A stretch of 64,000 bases of DNA. Source: Phoenix dactylifera. Its lineage: Eukaryota; Streptophyta; Magnoliopsida; Arecales; Arecaceae. Each line of letters starts with the position of its first letter. Positions within the stretch are counted from its first letter, which is position 1. The stretch is from NCBI RefSeq assembly GCF_009389715.1, contig NC_052394.1, forward strand, positions 21,516,899-21,580,898, read 5' to 3'. Position numbers and translations under genes: made by a program. The notes beneath the pieces were generated by a model. That model was not told the DNA's origin and did not search any database. It saw nothing but the letters and a program-made list of their open reading frames with translations. This document shows, one piece after another, positions 10,231-21,078 of the stretch.

Positions 10231-12432
10231 TTAGCTAATTCCATAGTCGTCCTCATCAACTGGTTCAAGCCTCCATTCACTTCCATAGTAAGAATTTGGA
10301 AGGCCCAGCCAAAACTTGAAGGCCTCGGCTGCCCTTTTCCTCTCCCTCCTCCTGTCCTGCCTTGCCTGAGAAGCATGCTTGCTTGTAAACATCCTGGAAT
10401 GCAACTCCACATATATCCTCTTGTACTTAGTCTTGTTGGGTGAGATCCCATTCTCCTCCATGCAAGCCACAATCTCCAGAGCCTTTTTGAAGAATGCCGC
10501 ACGCACACACACATCAGCCAAAGCATCCAGCAACCCTTCATCTGGCCTAAGAGGTGGCGAGGCCTTACACCTCTCCTTCACTTCATTCCACAATAACAGA
10601 GCCTCCCCTGGCTTCCTGGCCAGCGCGATACCATTAGCAAGGCTTCCATAAGTGGCCACATCAGGTTGGCAGCCTCTCTCCTTCATTTTCTCCATAAGCT
10701 TCTTAGCTTCCTCTACGAATCCCAATCTACAATATCCCTCCACCAGCATGTTCCAAGCCACCCTATCCACCTTAACCCTTGAGTCTTTGTCCATCTCATC
10801 GAACACCTTATGTGCCAACTTCGGCTGCCCCGACAGCGCAAATGCCTTCATTAGAGTCGTGTAGCTGACCTTGGAAGGTGCAATTCCACGCTCCCGCATC
10901 TCATTGAAGTAGGCCAGGGCACCAGCACTGTCATCCACCAGTATGCACCCATCAATAAGGATGTTGTATGAGACAACGTTAGGCTCGACGCCTGCCTTCT
11001 CAGACATCTCGCGTGCAAGCTCCTTCGCCTTGTTCAGCTGCAGCTTCTGGCAGTAGCCCTTGAGGAGCACGTTGTAGGTGATACGGTTGGCAGGCACCCT
11101 GGCACGGGCCATCTCAGCAAGCACGCTGCGCGCCCGGTCCATCGCGCCCACCTTAACAAGTGCAGAGATAACGGTGGTATATGTGACATGGTCCGGGTGG
11201 CTCGAGGGGTCTGCCTCCTGCTGCATTGCCTGGACCATGCGGACAACATCATCGACGCGGCCATCTTTCATATACCCTTTCATCAACGTAGTGTAGATTC
11301 TGGAGTCAGGTGTGTATGTCTTGGGAAGCAACGGCAAGAGATCATCATCGCCATTGGCATCACCGGAATTTGAGTTCACAGCAACGAGCTTTTCAAGAAG
11401 AGCATGAGCTTCCTTGTCGCTTCTATCACTTGGTTCATCAGCATTCGAGTCCCTGAGTATTGAGCAAAGGTCCCGCCGGCCTTCCCGCATCGCCTGCACC
11501 AACCTCTCGCCAGTCTCGAGATCGCCGAAGCCCACATAGGCTGCAACGAGGGAATGCAAGGTGGTGATACAAGGGACCAGCGCTCTTTGGATAATGCGTT
11601 CCAAAGCGAATACCAGCAGGTCCTTTCGCTCGGCTCTGGCGAGCATCTTGATGAGAACGTTGTACGTCAGGACGTCGGGCTGAGCGCCGAACTCGGGCAT
11701 TCCGTCGAACAGCTGGGCGAACCTCCGGACATCCCCCAGGTTAGCGGCAGCGTTCAGGGCGGCATTGAAGGCGGCGGTGTCGGGGCGGGCGTCGGCCGCG
11801 GCGTCGCCAGGGATGCGACGGACGCGGCGGAGGACGGCGTCGAACAGGCGGAGGGCCTCGGCGGGACCGTCGTCGGGGGCGGCTGCGAGGCGGCTGACGA
11901 CGGCGCTCCAGGCCTTGACGTGGGGAAGGTAGCCGGAGCGGAGCATGGTGCGGACGACCGAGACGGCATAGAGGGTGGCGCCGGAGCGGGCGGCGGCGGC
12001 GGCGAGGAGGCCGAGAGAGTTTGCGTCGAGGCGGTGGAGCTGGCGCTCGTCGCGAAGGCGGCGGACGAGGTCCTGGGCGCGGGTGAAAGCGGCGGGAGTA
12101 TTCTGGTAGGAGAGCTGGGCGACGAGGCGGCTGAGGCAGGTGGAGCTCGGGAGGTGAGGGCACCGGGTGTAGGCCTGATACGCCTCCTCCGTCTTCCGCT
12201 GGCGGAGGAGAGAGAGGAGGTGGATATCGTGGGATGAAGTTGGGGTGCCGTCACCGGGGGTGAGGTTGAGGATAGGGAAAGAGACCTGGTTGGAGGTGGG
12301 TTGGGCTCGGATGGGAGGATGGTGGTGATGGAGGGGTTTGGTGGAATGGTTTGGAAGCTCGAAGGGTTTAGTGGAGGGGATGACTTGGATTCGAGAATGG
12401 AGAGGAGCAGAGCTCATTGAAGGCTGTTGCAT
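10231..12432 (-). CDS. HCF152: Chloroplast pentatricopeptide-repeat protein HCF152
   Basis: Single exon, 733 residues (Arabidopsis HCF152 is about 780). In Arabidopsis HCF152 acts in the chloroplast stroma, binding the psbH-petB intergenic RNA and stabilising or processing transcripts of the psbB-psbT-psbH-petB-petD unit, so it is needed for the cytochrome b6f complex. Residues 1-55 are rich in Ser, Pro, His and Thr and low in acidic residues, as expected of a transit peptide. PPR repeats run from about residue 145 to 680, with classic cores such as PDVLTYNVLIKML (252), PDHVTYTTVISALVKVG (413), NRITYNVLLKGYC (449), PNVVSYNILIDG (484) and DVATYGSLANG (591). The C-terminal block MFTSKHASQ (681) through FKFWLGLPNSYYGSEW (705) is the part I recognise as HCF152. 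The first ATG in frame is at 12432. The 5' half is much richer in GC than the 3' half. Confidence 0.93.
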   Translation of the reverse strand: MQQPSMSSAPLHSRIQVIPSTKPFELPNHSTKPLHHHHPPIRAQPTSNQVSFPILNLTPGDGTPTSSHDIHLLSLLRQRKTEEAYQAYTRCPHLPSSTCLSRLVAQLSYQNTPAAFTRAQDLVRRLRDERQLHRLDANSLGLLAAAAARSGATLYAVSVVRTMLRSGYLPHVKAWSAVVSRLAAAPDDGPAEALRLFDAVLRRVRRIPGDAAADARPDTAAFNAALNAAANLGDVRRFAQLFDGMPEFGAQPDVLTYNVLIKMLARAERKDLLVFALERIIQRALVPCITTLHSLVAAYVGFGDLETGERLVQAMREGRRDLCSILRDSNADEPSDRSDKEAHALLEKLVAVNSNSGDANGDDDLLPLLPKTYTPDSRIYTTLMKGYMKDGRVDDVVRMVQAMQQEADPSSHPDHVTYTTVISALVKVGAMDRARSVLAEMARARVPANRITYNVLLKGYCQKLQLNKAKELAREMSEKAGVEPNVVSYNILIDGCILVDDSAGALAYFNEMRERGIAPSKVSYTTLMKAFALSGQPKLAHKVFDEMDKDSRVKVDRVAWNMLVEGYCRLGFVEEAKKLMEKMKERGCQPDVATYGSLANGIALARKPGEALLLWNEVKERCKASPPLRPDEGLLDALADVCVRAAFFKKALEIVACMEENGISPNKTKYKRIYVELHSRMFTSKHASQARQDRRRERKRAAEAFKFWLGLPNSYYGSEWRLEPVDEDDYGIS

Positions 12433-12978
12433 CGTTATAGTTGCTCTTTATGGACGAATCATTAATTTGAAGAAGGTAGTGTTTTCTGGAGTGTGAATAA
12501 GAGGGAGGAGATGATAGGGGAGAGAGGATGGAGGGAAGAAAGCCATGGATGGAAGCATTGGTGGTGCCTCGGCTGGGTGGATGGATATGGGGCTGACTAC
12601 GTCGAGGAGATGGGATCCTCTTGTTCGAAAGGATCACTGCTTGGTCTTGGGTTTTTTCAAGTCGGGTGGGCTCGGTTACTGATCTGTGGGCTTGGTTCAG
12701 CTCTGAAAGGAATCGCTTAGGTTGATGGAATTGATATCTGGGCCTTCCCATCAAGCCGGGCCGGATGAGAGCCACCATTTGCAGCGTGTCAAGGATAGGC
12801 TTAATCAAAGGCGAGATCGTTGTCCTTTCCTGGAGACTTAATTAAGCCAGTCTTATGTTCCTCACCTGTTCACGTTATCTTCAGGAGACCGCATCCTGCA
12901 CAGATTTCAAAGCATTTCGAATTCATTCGTTCGTCAGCATAGAAGTAGCCGTTGCATAAATTAATAGTGAATCCTTCT

Positions 12979-13040
12979 TTCATGTGAAAGATACAACCTC
13001 TGTTCTCCCTCCGAGGTTCAGGTTATATCTTTCGCACGAA
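12979..13040. repeat. Imperfect inverted repeat (hairpin)
   Basis: The arm at 12979-12999 (ttcatgtgaaagatacaacc-t) and the arm at 13020-13040 pair at 18 of 21 positions around a 20-base loop. Two flanking sequences recur as diverged direct repeats: the 'tatgttcct-acct' block near 12853 and 13150, and the 'aaagca-ttcgaa-cattcattc' block near 12909 and 13100. No gene is associated. Confidence 0.6.
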
Positions 13041-14033
13041 ATAATAATTGATCTCCCATAGCGACATTGGCTGATGGATTGCTCTAGGTACAAAATTTAA
13101 AGCACTTCGAACACCTTCATTCATTCATTCGCACAGATTAAATCAGTCATATGTTCCTTACCTTTTTACCTTCTCTTTGATGCTGTGGTGTTGGCGTCCC
13201 TTTTAAACCGGACCAATTGGATGATGAAGGCAATGATGTAGGCTCATACTATGGATGTTAGAAAGTTACATACCGTATCATGGAAGACCTCGGTAGAAAG
13301 TAATATACTATATCATGGACGACTGTTTGAAGCTCCAAAGAGGAAGGGGAGATTGGTATTTCGGTCATTGGTGTTTGATGGGAGCCACTGCTCAACAAAG
13401 CCTCTGAATAATTGATCATGGATTGGAGTAACATAGGAGCTTGTATGATGAGAGGAAAAAATATCGGTTCGATGGCCACTGGAATATCTACTCCGTTTTC
13501 ACAAATTGCTCTGTAATCTGGAGGAAAATCTAGTGAAAAATATGCTACAATTTGGAGGCACTCGGGTCCTGACCTACAGTCAGTCACTACAGATAGAGTC
13601 ACGGTGAATGGATTGCCGATTTCCTGAAACGTTGTTTCCCCGAGCTCTTGTTTCACCGATCATTATCGAGACACCTATTACCATGACTCGGGTATAGGAC
13701 AATATTATGTTGGGGAGAGGGATATAGAAGCAATATCGAGTTACACGGGATTGCAAGAAAGCTCCGGGGAGGAATCATGGTGAGGGTGCGAAATGAATAA
13801 AAATTGTATGGGGCGGGCACCGTAGAATATCTTATAGAACAGAATTTTTATTTTACTATATTTTTTCTAGCGTCCATCATAAAAAGAAAATCCAAAAGTC
13901 AAATAAGAATAAGACTCCAACTATTGATAGAGTTCATCAATTTTGTAATTTTAAAAAAATAAATACGAGATAATTAATTGCTTGATATGGAATATCGGTC
14001 AGCATGTACTGATTAAAAGTATATTCTAAAAAA

Positions 14034-14320
14034 ACTGTATATTGTTTTACCTAAAAATGAGTATTGGATCACTAGGTGCATATCAGATAAGTTTGGAGTA
14101 TATACTATAAAGTCGATTAGTGTACATCATCAGCTATATACTGTGTATTGGTGAATATAGTATTTTGAAGATTGTATATTAATTTACTTAAAAGTTTGTA
14201 TTGGATTGCTATATGACTAATTAGACTATATATCATCTGACCATGTATTGGATATTGGTTGCTATATTTTAGAAATTACGTATCGATTTATCTAAATATG
14301 TGTATTGACTTGCAAAATAG
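14034..14320. repeat. Diverged tandem repeats, about 105-140 bp
   Basis: Three units share the pattern gtat-tt-ga/t-ttac/t-ctaaaa-tg-gtattgga. They start near 14034, 14173 and 14275. The units are AT-rich and well diverged; I cannot assign them to a named family. Confidence 0.5.
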
Positions 14321-14687
14321 TTTGTTTGTGACTCCATTAACAGAACAGATCTATGATCTGCTCCAAATTTTTTTTTCTCTAGCGGCCGCCCCATATAATT
14401 TTTGTTCGTGTGAACTTCTCGTGGGTACGGCGTATCAAATCCCGCTAATGAGTCTGATGCTATTGGGAACTTGATGCTTCCTATTTTTACGAGTCATCTT
14501 ATTCACGGTCTCTTGGGACTTAATGAAGTCGTGATCTCGGGCATATTGGAAACCAGCGACTGTTGTAGAATGGATTAATGGCTTCGACTTATTGCAGCAT
14601 CCTTGGAAGCATTCTCGGCGCGAAGTTTTCCCTTCACCAGGTTCATCGTTTACCGAGTAACAAACTGGTGTCAGCCTTTGAAACTAA

Positions 14688-15141
14688 GGGCTCGTTTGGT
14701 TCGCGGAAAGCATTTTCCTTCCTAGGAATATGATTCCTAGGAAACAAATTCCTAGGAAGAGAATGCCTAGGAAAGTATTTTTGGCATGTTTGGTTGACCA
14801 TGGGAAAGTGACAAATTTCCAAGGTGCTTATGTTTGGTTGGCCATCCACTTTCCTAGGAAAGTTATATATAATTCCTATTATGCCCTTAATAAAAATTAG
14901 GTTTTTAATGCCTCTTTAATGCTTCTTTAATGCTGAAGGGACTTTTTGGAAAAAAGTAAAAATGGAGTGATTCCCGTCTCATGGGAAAGTAACTTTCCCA
15001 TGAAATATGGGAATCACATTCCCATGGGAATATAACTTTCCCTTCTCTCTCCTTTGAAAACTCCAACCAAACAAGAGGCATCTCATTACTTTTCCGTTGA
15101 CCACACTTTCCTCCTTCTTTTTCCGCGAACCAAACGAGCCC
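14688..15141. mobile_element. Tourist-like MITE (PIF/Harbinger type), 454 bp
   Basis: The two ends are perfect inverted repeats of 22 bases beginning gggctcgtttggttcgcgg, flanked on both sides by the trinucleotide TAA (14685-14687 and 15142-15144). This matches the 3-bp TWA duplications and GGG/GGC-tGTTTGG termini of Tourist elements mobilised by PIF/Harbinger transposases. The interior codes for nothing. It is packed with short palindromes: repeated tcctaggaa near the left end and cccatgggaa near the right, which would let a single strand fold into nested hairpins. Confidence 0.85.
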
Positions 15142-16980
15142 TAAGAGTGATTGCCATTTCCCCACTGTTTATTACATCTTACTAAATCGTTAAGTTATGA
15201 TGTACCGGTGTTTCTGCTTCTTGTTTAAAGAAAACAACGTTCTAGTCACCATCCAGATTAAACTTTGTTAGGTAATAACTTAATAATGAACATGTAGTAA
15301 TGTTCATAATTGGAGTTCTTGAACTGAAAGATGGATCTTAGTCTCATCAACAAACAAGACATATATATGTTACAATTATTTAATAATCGCATTAGTTCTG
15401 AACAAGTGGTTTACCTTCGAAGGGCATGGGTCCTCTTACTAGCTCAGATTCCCATGACCAATGCATAACAACATATCAAGAGGCTAATCAAATTTTAAGA
15501 GCTTGTTTGAAAAATCCAGCAGAATTAAGTTCGATTTTCTATGGAAACTAGGCTAATTAATTTGCCCAGTTAGGCTGAAATTCCATCTACGGATCTTTTG
15601 GAATGTAGGCGAAAAAAAAAATCTATAAACTATGGAGATTTTTTTTTTCCATAAAATTTGGACTGGAGAGGGATTTGGTTGATATGAGGGTTGCTTAAAT
15701 AGACCTTATAATCTATGATCCAATCAGAAATCCAGCCCAATCTCACAAGATTTCTTTTTTATTGAAATTTAAAACCTAATAAAAAATATTTTTCTCTTTG
15801 ACACTATATCATCTGTGACATGATATTAACAAATCAACCAACTATTGAAATACAAACTGGGCAAGGCATGGGTGATACATCCTCAAGTGTTTGAACCTGC
15901 ATAAATTTATCAAAAAAGGGTCTTTTTTCCTTTTTTTTAACATAACAAACAGAGAAGAAGCAAGGCTGTGGGGTTGTATGAATACGGCGTGTTTCTTATT
16001 CTCTTCATTACCAACAGTTATGCCTCCTCATGAGGAAAAGCCATGAGTGTGTTAAATAATGTTGAATGAACTTCTCCAAGCCAAATGGCAATCCAGCTTC
16101 CTGGCTACTCCCTGTACCGTAACACTGCAAATGATCATCCAACAAAAATAACACGTCTAGATCAAGACAGAGAGACCACATTATTGGAAGTAGCCACACG
16201 CTGTTTTCTCATGTCGATTACCCATCCCTTGTACAAGGCGGTGATTGATATTAGAAGGGGGCATGCGTCGGAGTTGGATATTATGAAGCATTACAAGCAT
16301 AGGTCTTGAAAGCCCCATGCATATCATGAAGTCTCATCAAGACCGCTGGATGCAAGACGTCAAAAGCTAATGGCGTTTTGCGTTGTGTCTCTATGTGGCC
16401 TACTCACAGTCCCAGCTGTTGGTCCTTGCTTCTCGTTCTTTCACGCCTCTCCTTGAACAGTGTGCCTGGAGTGATGTCACGTTATTATCCCCTCCCTGCT
16501 GCCGATGTTCAGCAATTGTTAGGGGGTGTTGGCTGCAGGCCGGAGATGTATTGCTTCAGAATGACTCAACTATGGTTATTGGCCGGTTTTAAAGAGGCAC
16601 CTATGGATGGATGAGACCATAGTTTGTGGCAACGTGGCATTTCAGCTAAGCACATATATGGAGAAGCCAACGAAACCATAGAGTGATCTCATACGTGTGC
16701 AATCATTCTGAAAATAACATTTATGTTGAAGAGAAGGAGTTGTCTAATGCCGTTTGGAACTTGTTGTTTTTTTGACATTTTTGAATGTATCTGTGCTATT
16801 ATTGTATGAATCAACTGTTTCAGCAAAAAAAAAAAAATTATTCTGAAGTAAATGATGGTAGGAAAGTGCCACTTTATTTTAACACAAAAAAATATATATT
16901 CTTTTCATTAAAAAAATAAATTTATCATTGATGAAATATATGAAAATAGTATTCAGCCTTTTAAATATGAATTAAAACCG
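15142..16980. other. Intergenic DNA with a possible retroposed 3' end
   Basis: No gene recognised. At about 16740-16838 a T-rich segment ends in a 13-base A-run, the look of a retroposed 3' end, but no diagnostic body precedes it. Plus-strand frames at about 16378-16614 are short and resemble nothing I know. Confidence 0.4.
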
Positions 16981-17055
16981 TTAAGTAGTGAAGCTAATGA
17001 GGCCGCAAACTGGATGGCTGCTTATGTAGTCAGTCATTCGGATAATATTCTGTGA
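16981..17055 (+). mobile_element. LINE remnant, C-terminal RNase H-like tail
   Basis: An in-frame stretch ending at a stop (17053-17055) reads EANEAANWMAAYVVSHSDNIL. Plant L1-type LINEs often end their RNase H domain with a REAN-AADWMA-YVA-HS pattern, and this fits well. The fragment is only about 25 codons and nothing clearly LINE-like lies directly upstream. Confidence 0.45.
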
Positions 17056-17371
17056 GCTGGAGATAAAAAGTTACATCTGGTATTTCAAAATATTTTATTT
17101 TTAAATTTTATGGTATGTATTCATATCCGTCTGATATAAAAGACAGCTAAGTGGTACCCACCACAAACGGAGCCTCGTTTTAAAAGGCAAAGGCTGGAAG
17201 CCACGTTGGTAGCCACCAAAAGCGGCGGAGATTTATCCACCTGCCGCCAAGACGGCCAAAGCCCAGGCCTCGTTCGAAGGATAAAAGAAATCTACAAGGC
17301 GATCGCAGGACCGGTAGGTACGGCATGGTTGCACCGCTCGCCGGAACACGCGGACACAGCGCACCTGACCC

Positions 17372-17379
17372 CACGTGTC
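17372..17379 (+). promoter_or_regulatory. G-box / ABRE-like motif CACGTGTC
   Basis: A CACGTGTC core sits in a short GC-rich patch about 1.1 kb upstream of the RNA-binding protein start. In plants this motif binds bZIP (ABA-responsive) and bHLH factors. Whether it serves this gene is inference; the distance is long but not unusual. Confidence 0.35.
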
Positions 17380-18440
17380 CGCAGCGTCCAATGTGCAATC
17401 GGTGCTCAGATCTGAGGTTGATTCAGTTCTTTTTCTTAATTATTTTTTGGTACGAGATTTCAGCTCTTTTTTATTAAATTAGAAGAGCGGAAATGACGAA
17501 TTAGTGCATGCTCTGTTATCATGAAATAACGGCCCCCTCGAAACCGTTACGTATTATTATTTTAATAAATTAATGCAACCACTGCTCCTCGCCCATCTCT
17601 ACCGGGGATTAGAAATTTGGTCGTAAAATATTATCTGCTATCACGGTTGTTTCAAGTTATTACATTCCAACAAAAAGCAGTCATTTGCCATCCAGCATTA
17701 TTTGATTTTGCTGCTGTTTGTAGAATAAAAAGCCAGTTCATTATTGGTTATTATAACAAAGAATAAGAATAACAGCAGTTATATACTCAAGTCACCATCC
17801 ATATATATGATGGAAAATACTGTTTCAATCTCACATAAATTTGAATTGAAAATATTATTTCATTCAAATAAATAACAACAATATCAAATAATACCTATAA
17901 AAAAATTAAGAGTAAGCTGAATGACAAACTATATGACTAATCATATTGGATCTACACAATCAAATTCTACTCTATAGCTTCTACAGTAATATTTTAATTT
18001 TTATCTTTTGATTTTTATAAATATATTTATATTTATTTTAAGTAATTAATTCATCGGTTTATTTTATAGCTGCTATTGGTTGCAACATATTAGCAGCTCG
18101 ACGGTAATCTTCATAAAAATTTTCATTACGGATACATAGGTTAACGTAATCAAGCACCCGTAAGATCATTTTAATTGCCTTTTGCAATGCCAGGAGGGGT
18201 GTACTACTCATTTGGCGAGGCCCTCACAGATCATAATGACGACCGTTAAACCATTCAGAAGAAGGAGATCACGATTAATATATAAACAAGGACAAAGAAC
18301 GACAAAGCCCAGCTGTCCCTCCCATCTGTCTTTCCTCCCTCCTGGTTCCATCAAGAGCCCCCTTTTGCTTTATTATTATATGTACGCTTCCTTAGCCGGG
18401 AAAATAGCACCCTTGTCTCTGACCCGAGCCCCTCCCTCCT

Positions 18441-18447
18441 TATATAG
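18441..18447 (+). promoter_or_regulatory. TATA box of the RRM protein gene
   Basis: TATATAG in a pyrimidine-rich setting, 108 bases upstream of the ATG at 18549. A transcript starting about 30 bases downstream would have a 5' leader of roughly 75 bases ending in agagaagagagatagag, ordinary for a plant gene. Confidence 0.55.
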
Positions 18448-18548
18448 CTCACGCCTCACTGATCCCTTCCCCACTCCCTTCTCGCAAACCAGGATCTTAC
18501 TCCCTATACTGCATCTTCTGCACCTATCTTTAGAGAAGAGAGATAGAG

Positions 18549-20493
18549 ATGAAGAAGGGAGAAGAGATGGGGCAGCAGTTGGAGGACACTGCGCTGACCA
18601 AAGTGTTCGTAGGTGGGCTGGCTTGGGAGACGAGCAAGGACGTCCTCAAGGCTCACTTTGACGAGTACGGTGAGATCATTGAAGCCGTCATCATCTTCGA
18701 CAAGGTTACCGGCCGATCGAAGGGCTATGGTTTCGTAAGTTGAATTCTATGATCTCATATAAGCTACTACTAGCTGCAACCGATAACCATAATTAATTAC
18801 CGAGCTTCGTTTCGATTGTTTTAGCATTCTGTCTCTGTCGTTATTTCGAGTTTTTTTTTGCGTATTTTTAAGTAACTTTCTTCCAGGTAAAATCTTTGAT
18901 CTTCTCTTTTACTTTAAGGTCATAAGTTCGTTAGCTATGTCGTTAACCAGGTGACATTTAAGGAGGCTGAAGCAGCGAAGAAGGCATGCGAGGACGCCAC
19001 GCCGGTGATCAACGGCCGACGGGCCAATTGCAACCTGGCATCGCTCGGAGCCCGCCGCGCCAAGTCCTCTCATCCTGCCATCCCCTCCCACCGGCCGGGT
19101 GTCCACTCTTTCGCTCCCTTTCCCCTCCTCTTATTTGGAAATAACTAAGACTAACTTCTTTTCCTTTAAATTTTTCTGATGGAAAGGATCGAGGGGGGTG
19201 TCAACGCGACCGCCGGCACGATGGTACTACTCATCGGGAACGCCACCGCCACCATCTCCCTTCCCCCACTTCCACGGCTTCCCTCCCTTCTCCTCCGCCG
19301 CCTACGGGTATGAGACATGTCTGCTGTCGATTATTATATCTTTAAACGATTCCATTCGGTGAAGAAAACCGCGTTCCCACGTTATCTGTGTTCTAAATGG
19401 TAGTAGTAGTAGTTTTCCCGTGGGCGCTGGCTCCTCTCTCTTTTCCCCCCTCTCTCTCACTCTCTGTCTCTGGTGTCGAGACCGTACGCTAGGGGTCGGG
19501 CGGAGCACGTGGATCCCAAAGCTGGAAGAGTGAAGAGTGAGGGGGGGGCAGAGTGGGCTTGCATGTGCCATGTCTATGGTCCCGACAAACCCGGAGAGGG
19601 TTGTGGCGCCCCGCATGGCTTTTTGGCTGATTACGTGTGTTTTCTGACCGGCTCCTGTCCACGGTGGCATGGTTCAAAACCGGGGCGCTTGGGACATAAT
19701 AATGGCTGTCCTAATGGGTGCTCTCGGGAGGCCCTACTATATTGTGCACCCAAAGGAAAGGTCCATTTTTGCCCTCTGCTACAGGATATTTGGACAATGT
19801 GGGCCTTCAGGTTAAACATGTATTTAAAAACATAAATAGAATCTCAGATTGAGTGATTTCATTTATGGCTAAAACATTCTGAATTTTTTTATTTTCTAAT
19901 TTTATTGAATATATCCATACTACAAATACATGAATCATCCATTTTAGCAAAAAAAAAAAAAAAGGTCTATTTTGATTTATAATTATATAGTATGATGGAC
20001 TTTCATGATGTTTGGCGACATGCAAATTTTTTTTTCTGTTGATCAGGTATCCACCCTCATATGCGGCAGGAATGGGCTACAACCCGGTAACTTCTCACTT
20101 GGCTCATTAATATTGGCTCATTAATATGGCTGAGAACCCTTAATTTGATGTACAAAACTTAGTTTATCTTTTAATTGACCCCAGAAGCTAAGCCACACGG
20201 CCGGGAGGGGGCCCTACGTGCAGGGGCAGTTGCAACAATCAGCATACCCAGGGCAAGGAGGCATGGTGAGTCCAAATGCAGTCGTGCCCATGTACCCACT
20301 GTATCACTTCCAATACCAGCAATTACAGACCATGGGAGTTCCCACCCACCACCACATATTCCCTCCAATGCAAGCAGCCGGCACAGTAGACACCACCATA
20401 TCCAAGCCCACTGCAGTGCCTACAACTAAAGGTACACTCTCCTCTCTAATCCTGGTCACTGCAGTTGCTTGCACCTGTAGAGATCGAACTTAA
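18549..20493 (+). CDS. Single-RRM RNA-binding protein (ARP1 / RBM24-RBM38-like)
   Basis: Exons 18549..18734, 18951..19098, 19187..19307, 20047..20086 and 20185..20493 join in one frame with GT-AG introns to give 267 residues. The RRM spans about residues 17-95. RNP2 is KVFVGGLAW and RNP1 is KGYGFVTF, split exactly between F and V by intron 1. After the RRM come the family block RRANCNLASLGARR and a Pro/Tyr/Gly/Gln-rich tail (WYYSSGTPPPPS, YVQGQLQQSAYPGQGG), typical of the plant ARP1-like group, which bind RNA and are linked in part to ABA responses. The C-terminus is uncertain: reading through gives a 20-residue tail ending at 20493. A GT donor at 20432 could instead splice to an acceptor at 22701, ending the protein two codons later (stop at 22707-22709). 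The start is the first ATG after the TATA box. Confidence 0.85.
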
Positions 20494-21078
20494 TGGTACA
20501 TCAAGATAGCATGAATTTGGTTAAGAGTGTTGTGGTCAAGTTTAAGATCCAAAGCCCGAAGTTAAAAGTAAAAAGAGTTAAGTGTGTTATGGTCAAGTCT
20601 GATCAAACTCACCTTAAGGTCTTATTAACAAGGTTTAGCCTTATTAACATTCACGAACTGCCTTTTTTTCTCATAAAACATGCATGAACTGTGTGTACCA
20701 ATGGGCTATGGCAAAGTTTAGGCAGGATAATCAATTTGAAGAGTGCATGTAGTTCCTGTTTTACTGATTGACAATATAAATGTAGCTTTTGTATGACTGT
20801 ATGTTTCATAAATTCAATATAAAAGGAAATAATAAGAACCTAGTGGATGATGCTGCAGCTTACTTACAAGTGAATTTTAGTTATGTTATATGAGCATGTG
20901 CCTTATAAACACATAAAAGAAAATATATTGCAGCAAATTAGAGAGATAACAAGTTTGTAGCTTACGATGTTGTCATAGCTCGAAATGCCAAAAGTTTTAT
21001 ATATGATCCAAGGTTAGTGATGACAGCAAAATTGGAAGGATAAGATCCTCAACAATGTTGTGAGACGGGATTGATTTA

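Larger units (their letters stand above)
12433..14687. other. HCF152 promoter side and intergenic repeats
   Basis: Upstream of HCF152 the sequence has no recognised gene. It contains an interleaved pair of diverged direct repeats, an imperfect inverted repeat and a set of diverged tandem repeats, listed separately. A 132-codon minus-strand frame at 13258-13656 has a GTG rather than ATG start and resembles no family I know. Confidence 0.45.

Noticed and set aside
11554-12254. Long open frames (up to 227 codons) antisense or out of frame to HCF152
   Set aside because: They lie wholly within the GC-rich 5' half of HCF152, where stop codons are rare in all frames; composition (Gly/Val/Glu or Pro/Arg-rich) is that of shadows.
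13258-13656. 132-codon minus-strand open frame
   Set aside because: Starts with GTG, no recognised family, no splice context; kept only as a note in the intergenic entry.
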